The notes beneath the pieces are model-generated. The model made no database searches and had not been told where the DNA came from. It worked only from the letters and a program-made list of their open reading frames with translations. Position numbers and translations under genes: made by a program. DNA of 64,000 nucleotides from Botryotinia globosa (Eukaryota > Ascomycota > Leotiomycetes > Helotiales > Sclerotiniaceae). The stretch covers positions 1,736,001 to 1,800,000 of the forward strand of contig RCSZ01000003.1 of the NCBI GenBank assembly GCA_014898425.1, in the 5' to 3' direction. Below are positions 13,496 through 24,435 of this stretch, piece after piece (within the stretch, counting starts at the first letter, position 1; each line of letters starts with the position of its first letter).

Positions 13496-15685
13496 TCAAT
13501 GCATAGCAAATTGTTCGGCCCCGGCTCTCCTCCCACCAAACCCATCGGCCGTAGAATTCCTCACTCCAAACGCACTCGCCACGAAACCGACCCCTCCAAA
13601 GGCGACGCAAAACCACAAGCCCGTGCTATACTGCTCGAGATTTCCCTTCCCCTTATCGATATCCACCGCCTGCACCACGGCGCTCGCGAGCGCCAATCCC
13701 ACGCCGCTCCCAATCTGAAACGCGGTATTGATCATGCCGCCGCAGAGACTCTTGACGCTCACCGGGACGCTGCTCAGCAGGATGATCGTGCAGGAACAGT
13801 ATACGATTGTGACGGCGGCGACGACGAGGAGAGAGGTGGGGAGGACGTGCGCCCAGAAGGATGTAGAGGATGAGGTGAGCAGGGCCGCGGGGATGGGCGA
13901 GGCCATCATCATGAGCATGCCGATGAGAAGTACGGATTTGGTGTTGTAGCGCTCGAGAATCTTGCCGACGGACATGGAGAATATGAAGCCGGTGGCGCCC
14001 ATAGGGAGGAAATAGAGAGCCGTGGTGCCGGGGGAGAGACGGTTAATTTCTTGAGCTATGAGGACGATGTAGTAGAGGACTGTTTGGTAGCCGCCGTAGC
14101 ATACTTGAGAGTTTGTGTTAGTATGGAAAATTGCACTTCACGAGAGAGGTGGGACAGAGGGGAAAGAAAAGAGAAAAGAGAAAAGAGAAAAGAAAAAGAA
14201 AAAGAAAAAGAAAAAGGGAAAGATTCAAACCTACCAAATCCCGAAATCCACAACGCAGCAAAATTCTGGATTTTCCAAAGCGAAAGCGGCATAATCGGAT
14301 GCGAAGCTCTCTTCTCCACATATACAAAAATCCCCAAAACAGCGACCGACAGAATCAACAAAACGATGATGAAAGCCTTACTCCATCCATAAACCCCTCC
14401 ACTTGACAAAACAAACGAAAGCAGAATGAGCCCCCCAGTCGACAATCCCGCACCCAGCAGATCCAAACTCGGTTTCTCCTGTCCCTCCAACCTATCCTTC
14501 GGTAGAATAAACTGACCCAGTACTCCCAAACTCCCCGTCAACGCAGCAGAAACATAGAACAGATATCTCCACCCCAGACTCCCCGTCAAGAAGCCCCCGA
14601 AAATCAGTCCCGCGCAGAATCCCACCGCTCCCGAAGCCGCAAAGAATGATAACGCAATCGTACGATCTTTAGCCACAAAATACGAAGAGATAATTCCCAC
14701 GGCAGAAGGAACCGTCATCGCGGCTCCGATTCCCTGCAGCGCGCGGAAGATAGCAAGTTGGATAAACGACGTCGCGAAACCATTTGCAATTGTCCAGATG
14801 GAAATCCAAAGCATCCCAATGAAGAAAATAAGCTTTCGTCCGAATCGATCACTCAATACACCAGCCAGCAATAGGAACCCTCCAAAGGTTAATGTGTATG
14901 CACTAATCAACCACTGTAAATCACTCGCTTTGGCTCCGAATTCTTTTTGGATGGCGGGTAAACTGATGTTGACTCCAGTCATGAAAACATTATCCATAAG
15001 TTGTGCTCCACATGTTGTGAGAAGAATGAGGGCACCGCGGAAACTTTTCACACTGCCGATATCCGGGTATGAAGTTTCTGGCAGATTCCTCGATGGTTCC
15101 TCGACTTGCAGCTCGAAATAATCGCGTGCAGTGGCACTCCCGCTTCCATTTACTAGTCCCTGGCCATTTCGATGCGAATGCACACCCGGAGTATTAACCG
15201 CCGAAGAAGGAGAGGGCGGACGAGTCGAATGTGGTGTATTAAATTCGCTGGGTAATTCTCTGATCGTACTGATAGGACCTGTTTTTGCAGCTTTGGGAAA
15301 AGAGATCGTGGTATTATCCTTTTCTTTCCCAGAATTGCCCTCTCTCGATGATTCCCCATGCGCTTCAAGATACGCATCCTGATGTCCACTAATAACACTG
15401 GCTGTCCTCGTCAAACTCTCCAGATCCTCCGCGCGCACACTATCGCGAAAAGCTAAACGTCCAGATACATTTGAGCGGCGACGAGGTTGTGATGCAATTC
15501 CTACACCGTGCGGATCTTCATATTGGGAGTTCCTTCGTTCGGGAACCGGAAGTGTGTTATGTTGGCTGGTGGATGCTTCGCCATTTGAAGCTGGTATTGT
15601 GAAAACTATTAGCTCCAAAAATTTCTTGTGCAACTACAGAGATTTCTGCGTTGGTGAGAATGAAGGGGTAGAACTTACGAGACAT
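13496..15685 (-). CDS. MFS multidrug transporter, DHA2-like (drug:H+ antiporter)
   Basis: Three exons on minus, 15685-15679 (only ATGTCTC), 15590-14235 and 14103-13496, encode 656 residues. Intron 2 has donor GTAGGT, branch TACTAACAC and acceptor CTCAAG, and gives ...ISGF|VCYGGYQTV. The first ~185 residues are hydrophilic (Ser/Arg-rich, cytosolic). From ~187 follow many membrane segments: MDNVFMTGVNISLPAIQKEF in TM1, MFS motif A GVLSDRFGRK, RALQGIGAAMTVPSAVG, and GWRYLFYVSAAL. These fit the fungal 14-TM DHA2 class, which exports drugs, toxins or amino acids from the plasma membrane by proton exchange. The substrate cannot be told from sequence. The first intron's acceptor is ambiguous: TACCAG is chosen for its branch-site spacing, and AATAG 15 nt upstream also keeps frame. 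No biosynthetic genes flank it. Confidence 0.9.
14158..14222. repeat. Purine-rich GAAAAG/AAAAGA tract inside intron 2 of the MFS gene
   Basis: The tract starts GGGGAAAGAAAAGAG and continues as AAAAGAG then AAAAAG units. On the coding (minus) strand it is a long polypyrimidine stretch filling much of the 131-bp intron. It lies on the donor side, upstream of the branch site. Confidence 0.85.
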
Positions 15686-17062
15686 GGCTGGGAGAAAACA
15701 ACACCAAGATTTTAATTGATATCAAATTAACTGCGGAAGAAAGAATTTCAAAGTTATAACGAGCACTTGGCCTTCGAAGATAAAGACAAAGATAAGTTGG
15801 GCAACAGCTCATACAATTCATGCATTTCATGTAGCAACCCACAACCTCATAATTTTGAAAAAATCAACATCATCGATAAGCCTAATAATTGCCTGCCGAA
15901 GAAGTTATGGGTACAAAGACATCTTATCGACCATGAAGGGTCTTTTTTCTCCTCAATTTTTTCTGCCTAGGAGAGTTTTCCGATAATCAGCTAACCCTGT
16001 TTCTATCCAGCGAGTCAAGACTCAATACTCAAGACATATGCGAGGGCTCCACATAGAAAGACAACGCGAGAACGCCCTAAAATCATAGTGGGGATTTTCT
16101 ACTTTTCTACTTCACTTGATGATTTTTCTTCAAAGCTCGCATTTGCATGTGATATAGTCTGGTAATATATTAACCAGCCACTTAAAAATACATATTCTCG
16201 GAGATGATTACTACATACATAATGAAATGGGAAGGTATTTGCCCGCATACTTATCCGATGTACCGAAGTGTTTGATAGCCCTTGAACTATCTTATCTGTA
16301 TTCGGTTCGGTTCGGTTCGGTTCGGTTCGGATGCCAATCTCGATGAGGGAGGGGTTCAAGCTTGCGCTTGCAGCCTTATGTGTTTGCAGATCTTTCAAGG
16401 ATGCTTCAGGGCCCGCCACTACAATGCAAAGAGACGGCCCAATCCAGTCCAGTCCATACTTTCATTGCCCTTCACGAATGACAGATTTGATTCAAAAGAA
16501 AGAGGAGAGTTCTGGTACAAGGAGGATCGAAGTTTAAGAAATTATTCAAATTCTAGCGGATGTGAAATTGAACGTCCCCAACTCTCATAGTGAGATTTAT
16601 TCAACTAATCATACTCAATGACATTCAACTCCTTGCGCCACCATTATAATTCTCGGTCAAATACTCCGTTCTGTTCAATACTTTCCCACATCTGGGAGGG
16701 GAATATAACGCCAAATCAAATCCCGACTATATGCAAATGTCCTAGCTTTGGCGCGCCATTTATCCATATACTGTTGCTTCTTTTCGTAATCATCTAATCC
16801 AGAACTCCGTCGCCTTTCAATTCAATGGTCCATATTGTGGTGGAACTATTGAAGAATATCATATGATGTAATGAAGAAATAGTAGCGAAGAAGTAAAATC
16901 GCTTAGCGAATTTAAAGAAGTGAAAATAAAAGGTGGTAAACTATTATCCTATAGATCCGTAAAGATTGGCTCTTCGTAGTGCCAGGAATCACAAAATCTT
17001 TTGATGGAGCTCGAATGCCGTGAAGTGACAGGCTTTATCGACCGTTTGGAAAGATAAAATTG
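15686..17062. other. Intergenic region
   Basis: This stretch holds the promoter side of the MFS gene and the 3' side of the LicD-like gene. It contains the TTCGG pentamer repeat listed separately. No gene is supported. Confidence 0.6.
16301..16330. repeat. Pentanucleotide repeat (GGTTC), about six copies
   Basis: Six near-perfect copies of CGGTT/GGTTC in tandem lie in non-coding DNA between the MFS gene and the LicD-like gene. Confidence 0.9.
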
Positions 17063-18700
17063 TTAGGAGACCGGCGCGGAACCTTCGGTTTTCTTAACTT
17101 CTCCCTTCATCTTCTCCTCGTTTTTCTGTCTCGCATCGGCGGCTTTTTGTTCGTCCTGTTTACGTTTGTCTTCAGCTTTTTGTACTTGATTGGCCTTTTT
17201 CTCGGCTGCAGTAAATATTTTATTCTCTGCGGCTCGCTGAGCTGGCGAAGGTTCGGATGCATCATGGGATTGTGATTTTTGCTGTTCTTCTTTGATTGGT
17301 TGTTTGCTTACGGGTGGTGTGTCATCTTGTTGGGCTTCCTGTGCGGCTTTTTGCTTCGCTTTCTCCTTAGCTTCCTCGGTAGCTTTTTGTGCTTCTGCTA
17401 ACTTCTTGGCCTCTTCTAGTTTCTTTGCATTTTCAGCGGCTTGCTTCGCCTCCTCCGCTTTTTGTGCATCCGTCTTTGGTGGTGGCTGAGCTGCCTTTTG
17501 TGGTTCCATTGATACTTGAACATCTTGCTTCACGGGAATCCATTCCATCTTATCATCGTCGAAGTGATGACTTTTTGGTTAAGTTAGCAAAGATATTCCA
17601 GGGTGAAAATCGTGATTCTATCAAGCATACCCTTCAAATTCGGTCAAGGTCAATGATTTTTCATGATATTCTGCCTCCAAAATTTCTTTGTAGGCGAAAG
17701 GAATCTTGGCTGGAGCTCCCTCGAAGAAGGTGTCTCGCAATGGAAAGACGTAGGTATCCTATGACTATTAGCGCAATCCAGCTGACTGTGTTCCCAAAAA
17801 GAATTACCCGATATTCATGACCATCCTTGCAGCTCATCATTCCCTCCCCGGCAGGATGTGTATAATTATATCTGGCAGTTGTGATATCAATGAATAAGCC
17901 ACTCGTAGTATCGACCCATCGTGCATCAATGACATTCAATTTGTCCGATTGCTCCCTATTAATATAATGAGGGTTGACCTCTAGCATATAATCTCGGCCA
18001 TCTGGAATGCGCGGAGTTTTGTAGTGGAAAACAGTCATATTGTAGTAAGAGGCGAGAAAGTGCATCGAAGCTTCGGAAACTTGGACATCGGAGTCGGAAT
18101 CCCATGGTAGAATCTAAAAATTGTGAGAATTTGTCAAGAAATCGGAATGTTTGCAGCGTCGTTCCCTACCTTACGATTCCACCACCAGCCGAGTAAAGTA
18201 CCATGCATGAGCCATGTTTCCACTCCAATATCTGAAAAAGTAGCGAGGTAGGTTTGAATGAGATTCGAAAGTGCTTGTCTGCGTTCTCTATAGCCCAATT
18301 GCTTGTCGGCAAATCTATACGGATAATGTTAGGTCCCGTCATTGTGTACTGTAGCAATAATCTACACGTATAAATCACATACCGGCCATCGTAATGCGGA
18401 TGGAAGCTATTAACCTCGCCATGTTAGCATTGAATACCAAATTTACTTTGAGTTTTCACTGAATGGTAAAAATACGTACACACTCTCATCTGTTAGGAAT
18501 AATTCCGTTAGCTGGGTTTCAACTAGACAAGAAAACAAGAACTTACGAAAATATTTCCCGCTTGGATCACCTCTCCTTCCGCTCATGTCCTTGTGTAACT
18601 TTGTGCGCACACTGTAAAAGTCGGCATCTCGTTTTTGAATTGCCAGCGCCGACACAATGGACAAAAGTCCAGGGAAAGTGATGATCCACGAAATGCGCAT
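17063..18700 (-). CDS. LicD-family, Mnn4-like secretory-pathway protein
   Basis: Seven exons on minus (18700-18547, 18489-18480, 18406-18383, 18314-18170, 18113-17808, 17758-17631, 17570-17063) encode 424 residues. The N-terminus is a signal peptide or anchor (MRISWIITFPGLLSIVSALA). The spliced core reads HESVFHPHYDGRFA, then GTLLGWWWNRK and ILPWDSDSDVQV. The D116-x-D118-x-D120 cluster is the LicD-type nucleotidyl/phosphocholine-transferase signature. The last ~165 residues are a Lys/Glu/Ala/Gln-rich coiled tail (KKLEEAKKLAEAQK), as in yeast Mnn4, which is needed for mannosylphosphate addition to cell-wall mannans. A Golgi role in glycan phosphorylation is inferred from the family. Exon 2 is a 10-nt microexon. 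All junctions keep frame. The upstream region carries a (GA)33 tract. Confidence 0.85.
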
Positions 18701-18886
18701 TTTCGATTATCGCGATATGGTGATCAGCTTACAAGAAAGCAATTTCGACAGGGTTGAACAACCGTCTTGGCGCAGCTTTTGTAAATTGCGGACGTGGGAT
18801 GAAAGGATGTGCCAAGAGATGGATGATCGACTTCTCAATTGTGTAGGTATAGAATGAAGCTGCTGTTGTGTGTGAAGCAAAGAGGT

Positions 18887-18890
<4 letters not shown>

Positions 18891-18956
<66 letters not shown>
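18891..18956. repeat. (GA)33 dinucleotide microsatellite
   Basis: This uninterrupted GA run lies about 190-255 bp upstream of the LicD-like start codon, so it reads as CT on that gene's strand. It is followed by GGGAAAGATGGAGAGAGATGG-like degenerate units. Confidence 0.95.
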
Positions 18957-18961
<5 letters not shown>

Positions 18962-19427
18962 GGAAAGATGGAGAGAGATGGAGAGAGATAGAGAGCACCA
19001 ATGCAAAATGCGGAAAATGTAAAGATTGAAATGCAATGGAGAATGAAGTGAAATAGTCTCGATTCAAGGAAAATAAAAAAGAGACGTGGGGAAGCACACG
19101 ATCAAGTACTCCTTTGGTACTCGTCACCCAAGACAAGGGATATATCACATATCCCAAGAAGCAATTGAGTGGAGACGGATCTTACTAGCTTTCTATGAAA
19201 TGTGATCAAGCAAACAGCTTGTGGGAGTTATGAATGTTGACCCTTGAGATATTGAGAAATTAAGGCGGCGTGAGGAGGAAGCATGTATTTTGGTTCCATT
19301 CGCCGCGCCGCTTAGGAAGAATGAAAGTAGAGGGAAAGAGAAATATTGAGTGATAAGGTTATTGGATGAATGGGAAAGTCGTCGTTGGTTCAAGCATCAG
19401 CCTACCAAATAATGCTCTAAGAGGAAA

Positions 19428-19790
<363 letters not shown>

Positions 19791-21915
19791 GCGCTTGCTT
19801 CTGTTTGAAGTGAAAGGTTAATAATCAAGTCTAGATGCATAAGTCCTATACCTGATCGATTCTATCCATCTCAAGTTTTCAGATTCCTAGTAGGTCGTCA
19901 GACGGTGGTCAGTGGTTAGTGGCCAGTCAAAACAACCAATACCCAGTAGCTCAATGGATATACGACAAGTCCCTATTTATTCGTCTATTTATCTAATTTA
20001 CAATTCGTTGTCAGTAACCACCTACCTAGGTAGTTCAATGTCATTCTGGGATCATTACATCGTAGCATCCATTTGGCTGGGATTCGACATCAATACCTCG
20101 CAATGCAGTACTCAGAGAGAGAAAGCTCAGTTCATCTTGGTGCGTAAGCAGCATGCGGCTTGCTACACATGGATTACAACGCTTTGGACCTAACTTTAAT
20201 TCTTCTGCTCACATCTCTCTTTTTGAATTCCCACAGGTTTCAGATTGATCTAGGGTGAGCATGGTTAGAATGGCGTGGTATATGATTATCGTCAGTTTTA
20301 TTGGCATACCAAGATAACGTATTTTGCCTATGGTATGAGAGCCGGAGAAAGAATGCAAGGCGAGGAAGAAAGAATGTTAATCATTACTGAAAAGAGTTCA
20401 TACCTGGGGAAGAGCTGGGTGGATGCATCCGGTATCCGTGAAAGCAACAAGGTTGAGCTCGATTAGCCGCCATCTAATGATGTTGACATGTCGGTGCTGT
20501 ACTTTCAAGCCTGCAATGATAAAGCCAAGACTGTCACAGAAGAGAGTTGGTTGGTTGGCGTATTTACTGTGTACCATTCGACTAACCCCCCTCAGCCCCT
20601 AGATCAAGGAATCCGAAGCTATTTTCATCTACCATTTTCTTCTTCTCCCACCCAGTGCTTGGACAAACGGGAGTTCATCCTAGAAAGAGACACCACCAAT
20701 ACATCCACATCCCTCCCCTCGAGTCGTGTGCTCAATTACCCCTTGCTAGGCCGCGTCAGCTAGAAGAAAAAAGAATAATCACAAGTCAGGGAAAGCTCCA
20801 AAGTTAAGCTTTTGGACGAATCTTGGCAAAGCTTACATACGCCTTCTTTCCTAAGCCTTGCACCAATGATCTGATTCAAGGATCTTTTAATGTCTAGGTA
20901 GAGTACCTACTGTGTAGATTTTTCAAGGCATCTGTCCGGTTCTTGTTTGCTCAATCGCATACCGACAGATCTCATGGTCTGACAACATCACAAACACTAC
21001 GACTTACCAACCCAATCAATATCGCCAACAATACTGTACATGAATAGGAGTAATTGGAAGAATGTCAATGAAAGGCACAGGAAGATACGACATTAGCTTC
21101 AAATTTCGGCTGAGAAGGGAAGCAGCACTCGGAAACCTCGGTGCTTCGTCTTTGCGAATGTCTTCATTTTCCCGTTCCCCGATATTAATAGCAGCAATGG
21201 GCTTCTAGGGGCTGGAAGCAGAACCACAGAAATTATGGCATACTCGCTCGGACTCAAAAAGGAGCTTTGAAAGCCGTTTCGGTGTGAAAAACGACCAAAT
21301 ATGAGATGAGAATAATTGTCGCTTTCAAAATTATTGATGGAATCCATAGCTACTAAGAATCAGTTAATAAGCATCAGCTAACAACCAGATAAACGACCTC
21401 CTGTCTTTCGGATCGCGAATAGAAATCGCTTCCATTCTCTCCTCCCTTCTAGACTTTCAAAGCATAATATCTAGGCGCTTAATTTACAACAACCCGTTGA
21501 AGTTATCTCAATATTCAGACCCTCTTCGTCGATAGAATGTATTTCATTGAATTCTAAATACCTAATATCTTGATCTTTTTCATAGTGGTATTGTGGCTTA
21601 CTAATAATCAAATTTTTGTCGGTCAATTAGGGATCAAGGGGAATGTTTATCTCTTTGAAAGTCTAAGAATTTTTGATTGTATTTTTGATAAAGAACTGAA
21701 TCTATTAAATAAAAGCATTTCAATAATATATTTTACTTTTTAATTATTATTTATTGAAAAACTAATTAGAGTATTCGAAAAAGTTTAATTGATATTATTA
21801 AATGAATCAGTTTCAAATTGATTGAAATTGTAATAATGATATAGAATAATTTAAACACAGAGTTTTTTTTGAAATTAGATAAATTATTTTTAATTATTTT
21901 ATTTTATTAATATTA
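19791..21915. other. Intergenic region leading into the AT-rich block
   Basis: No recognisable gene. Base composition is ordinary up to about 21500 and then falls abruptly to AT-rich DNA with few CpGs. Short ORFs (for example 20488-20763) have no domain. Confidence 0.55.
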
Positions 21916-22153
21916 GGGTGCGTTCGATTCGTTTTCTTATTTATTTAGAGAAATTTATAATGTTGTTAAAATGGTAAGGGTATTGAGGCTAATATATTTG
22001 AGTGATATTGAATAATATTTAGATAATGTTGAAAAATGACAGGGGTAGATAATAATGAAGATTTGATAATATATTAGTTATAAAGCTTTAAAAAGCTGCT
22101 TTACGACTAATATATAGCAATCTTGAAAGCATTTGCTATTTTAATGTATTAGG

Positions 22154-22193
22154 AATATTAGGAATTATTTGTAATCAAATAATTCCTAATATT
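22154..22193. repeat. Perfect 18-bp inverted repeat with 4-nt loop
   Basis: AATATTAGGAATTATTTG at 22154-22171 is followed by TAAT and then its exact reverse complement at 22176-22193. It lies inside the TIR element, left of the nested MITE. It could be a hairpin of the element or the tips of a collapsed insertion. Confidence 0.85.
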
Positions 22194-22327
22194 TTATTTC
22201 ACAACCTCAAGCGTTCGATAAACTAATTATTTAAGCTTAATAAGTAATATTTACTAAATAAATGAGATACAATAATTGAAGGTTTATCTCCTTAATAATC
22301 TTGTCGCTTGTGAGGGCTGAAGGTGTA

Positions 22328-22645
22328 CGAAGGTCGCGGTCATTTTGAAAGAGACTAGGTAGCCCTATAGATGCCTATAATTAAGCATTCTAATTAGTCA
22401 TTATAAGGTATGCTAAATCAATTTTAAGCACATATTAGACTTAACAAGTCTATAAGCTTTAGGCTTCGAAATCTTGAGTTGATCTAGAGCCTAATTGAGC
22501 CTAGAATATAAACACTGCTAGCCTATTCAGGTAGAGTGGGGATCAATTTTTATAGATCCCGATTAAATCCGATGTATTATAAAGTTGTATAGTGTATACA
22601 TTCTGAAAAAGCCTATAATCTCTTTCAAAATGATCGCGACCTCCG
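22328..22645. mobile_element. Nested MITE-like element with ~28-bp TIRs and TA flanks, 318 bp
   Basis: The left tip is CGAAGGTCGCGGTCATTTTG, continuing AAAGAGA. The right tip on the opposite strand is CGGAGGTCGCGATCATTTTG, continuing AAAGAGA, so only two differences occur across the shared tip. TA lies immediately outside each end (22326-22327 and 22646-22647), as for Tc1/mariner-like insertions. There is no ORF. It sits inside the larger TTA-flanked element, so it inserted later. Confidence 0.7.
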
Positions 22646-22687
22646 TATAGACACGAAAAAAGAGAACCTCGCTTAGTAAGACCCGAT

Positions 22688-22733
22688 TCAAGCGATCTGA
22701 TTGGCTTGATTCAAGCGATCTGATTGGCTCGAC
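22688..22733. repeat. Direct tandem repeat, 23-bp unit, two copies
   Basis: GATTCAAGCGATCTGATTGG followed by CTT is repeated immediately with CTC. It lies within the TIR element, just right of the nested MITE. Confidence 0.8.
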
Positions 22734-22783
22734 TTTCTTGGTATTATGGCCATAGCATAGAAGTGTAGATTCTTAGGGGTTTT

Positions 22784-23140
22784 CAACAAAATTATTTAAA
22801 TTAGTTGAATAAAAAGAAAACAAAAGTAGTAACTATATAGAAGAAGCTAAGAGCTTTTAAATGATATATTTTTTATATTGCTAGCTTTAAAACTAAGGGT
22901 TTTATAAAGGGTTGAAATTAAAGTAGTATAAATTTTGTAATAGAAAATTCTAGACTTTTTCAACGAAATCATTTAAATTAGCTTATTCAAGTTAATATAA
23001 ATTGAATAAAAAAAAAGAAAAGTGATAACCATATATAAGAAGCTAAGGGCTTTCAAATGATATATTTTTTATATTGCTAGTTTTAAAACTAAGGGTTTTC
23101 CAAAAGATTGAAGTTTAACTAGTATAGATATAGTTGGAGC
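22784..23140. repeat. Imperfect tandem duplication, unit ~177-196 bp
   Basis: Two adjacent copies share CAAC(A/G)AAAT(T/C)ATTTAAATTAG, AAGAAGCTAAG(A/G)GC and ATGATATATTTTTTATATTG in the same order. The copies begin at about 22784 and 22961. Copy 2 has about 20 extra bases. No ORF spans it. Confidence 0.75.
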
Positions 23141-23278
23141 TTATATAATCAATTGGAAAAGGATTATATTGAATATAGTGAGCTTAAAATTAATAAAAAT
23201 TATTTTGATATTATAGCTTTCGTAATTCAATGATATAATTAATGATTCGAAGTAAAGTGATCTACTAAAATGTAAATA

Positions 23279-23390
23279 AAAATGAAAATGAAAATGAAAA
23301 TGAAAATGAAAATGAAAATGAAAATGAAAATGAAAATGAAAATGAAAATGAAAATGAAAATGAAAATGAAAATGAAAATGAAAATGAAAA
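23279..23390. repeat. (AATGAA) hexamer repeat, ~18 copies, then A-rich satellite
   Basis: About 18 perfect copies of AATGAA run to roughly 23390 and grade into AAATATAAATAAAAAT-type repeats up to about 23520. It lies inside the right part of the TIR element. Confidence 0.93.
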
Positions 23391-23683
23391 ATATAAATAA
23401 AAATAAAAAATATAAATAAAAATAAAAAATAAAAATAAAATAAAAAATATAAATAAAAATAAAAAATATAAATAAAAATATAAATAAAAAATATAAATAA
23501 AAATGAAAAAAAGTAATATAATGAGGTAAACCGACTTCGCCTACAAGCTTTTAATAAAATTTCTTTTTTAGATTTTTATAATAATAAATATAATTATATA
23601 ATACTTTCTTAAAAAGCAAGGGGTCCGGGGGCTCGCAGGCTCCTGATTGAAATAAGTCGAAATAAGTCGATTCGAACGCACTC

Positions 23684-24430
23684 TTAATCTTAAGAATAAT
23701 ATTATTTGAATCATTTTATTAAGTTAAATATATTATTAGCTTTTTTAATAGTTTTAATAATATTGGAATTATATTATTAATGAAAGTTTAATTATTTTTA
23801 AAATTTAAAATTTATATATTTTAAGTTTAAAGTATATAGTTTTAGATTTTTAGGTTTAGGAGTATTCAATCTCTTCGAATTTATTAATCTTAATTATTTT
23901 TAAAGGATTAGAGTATATAATGAGAATCTAATTGAATAGGAGATTTTTTTTTTTTTTTTTTTTTTTTTAGAAATAATAATGATAATAGATTTCGAAAAAA
24001 GTAATGTGAGCGAAACTTTGTACTGATCATATGGCCTACTCTTGTAGCTAGTATTTATAACCCTTTCTCTTGTAGTTTAGAAATGTTAGTCAGTTCCCAC
24101 CCATTCAACTTCTAGTATGTCTTGTAAAGCGCTATATAAAGCCTCCCCCTCTTCTCCTTTATCTGAGGCGATACGCTGTAGTGACTTTTCTATAGTATAT
24201 ATAAAGAACTACTCTATGACCCTACTATCTTCTAGATTTTCAAAAATATATGTTTTTGATATATATATAATTGAATAAAATTATTATAATAAAAAATATA
24301 TTAAAATAATAAGAAAATCTATTTATATATATTGAATTTGTATTAAAATAATACAATTATCAAATGATTTATAATTTTTATTTGAAAAATCGAAAAATAA
24401 TAAATTGTTGGTTTTTACACCAAAGCCAGA
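23684..24430. other. AT-rich DNA, probably repeat-induced-point-mutated relic sequence
   Basis: The stretch is strongly AT-rich and includes a poly-T run of about 25 at 23944-23969. Between 24086 and 24235 the minus strand keeps a coding-like segment interrupted by an in-frame TAG (see the separate entry). Loss of CpA-type codons fits RIP of a mobile element, but this is inference. Confidence 0.5.
24086..24235 (-). pseudogene. Short coding relic, unknown (probably from a mobile element)
   Basis: Read on minus, the segment translates to a charged peptide including EKSLQRIASDKGEEGEAL and ILEVEWVGTD before a stop, with one in-frame TAG upstream. The codon composition looks like protein, unlike the surrounding AT-rich DNA. 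CAG to TAG is the change RIP would cause. I do not recognise the family. Confidence 0.35.
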
Positions 24431-24435
24431 ATCAA

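Larger units (their letters stand above)
21916..23683. mobile_element. Non-autonomous TIR element, PIF/Harbinger-like, 1768 bp, degenerate
   Basis: The left end GGGTGCGTTCGATTCG (21916-21931) and the right end, read on the opposite strand, GAGTGCGTTCGAATCG (23683-23668), match at 14 of 16 positions. Both ends are flanked by TTA (21913-21915 and 23684-23686), a 3-bp duplication of the kind made by PIF/Harbinger transposases. CTTATTT motifs follow inside both ends. The interior is AT-rich, has no transposase ORF, and contains a second nested element, a perfect hairpin, a tandem duplication and an AATGAA repeat. Superfamily assignment rests on the TSD length and G-rich tip and is tentative. Mutation of an older element by RIP would explain the AT content. 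Confidence 0.65.
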
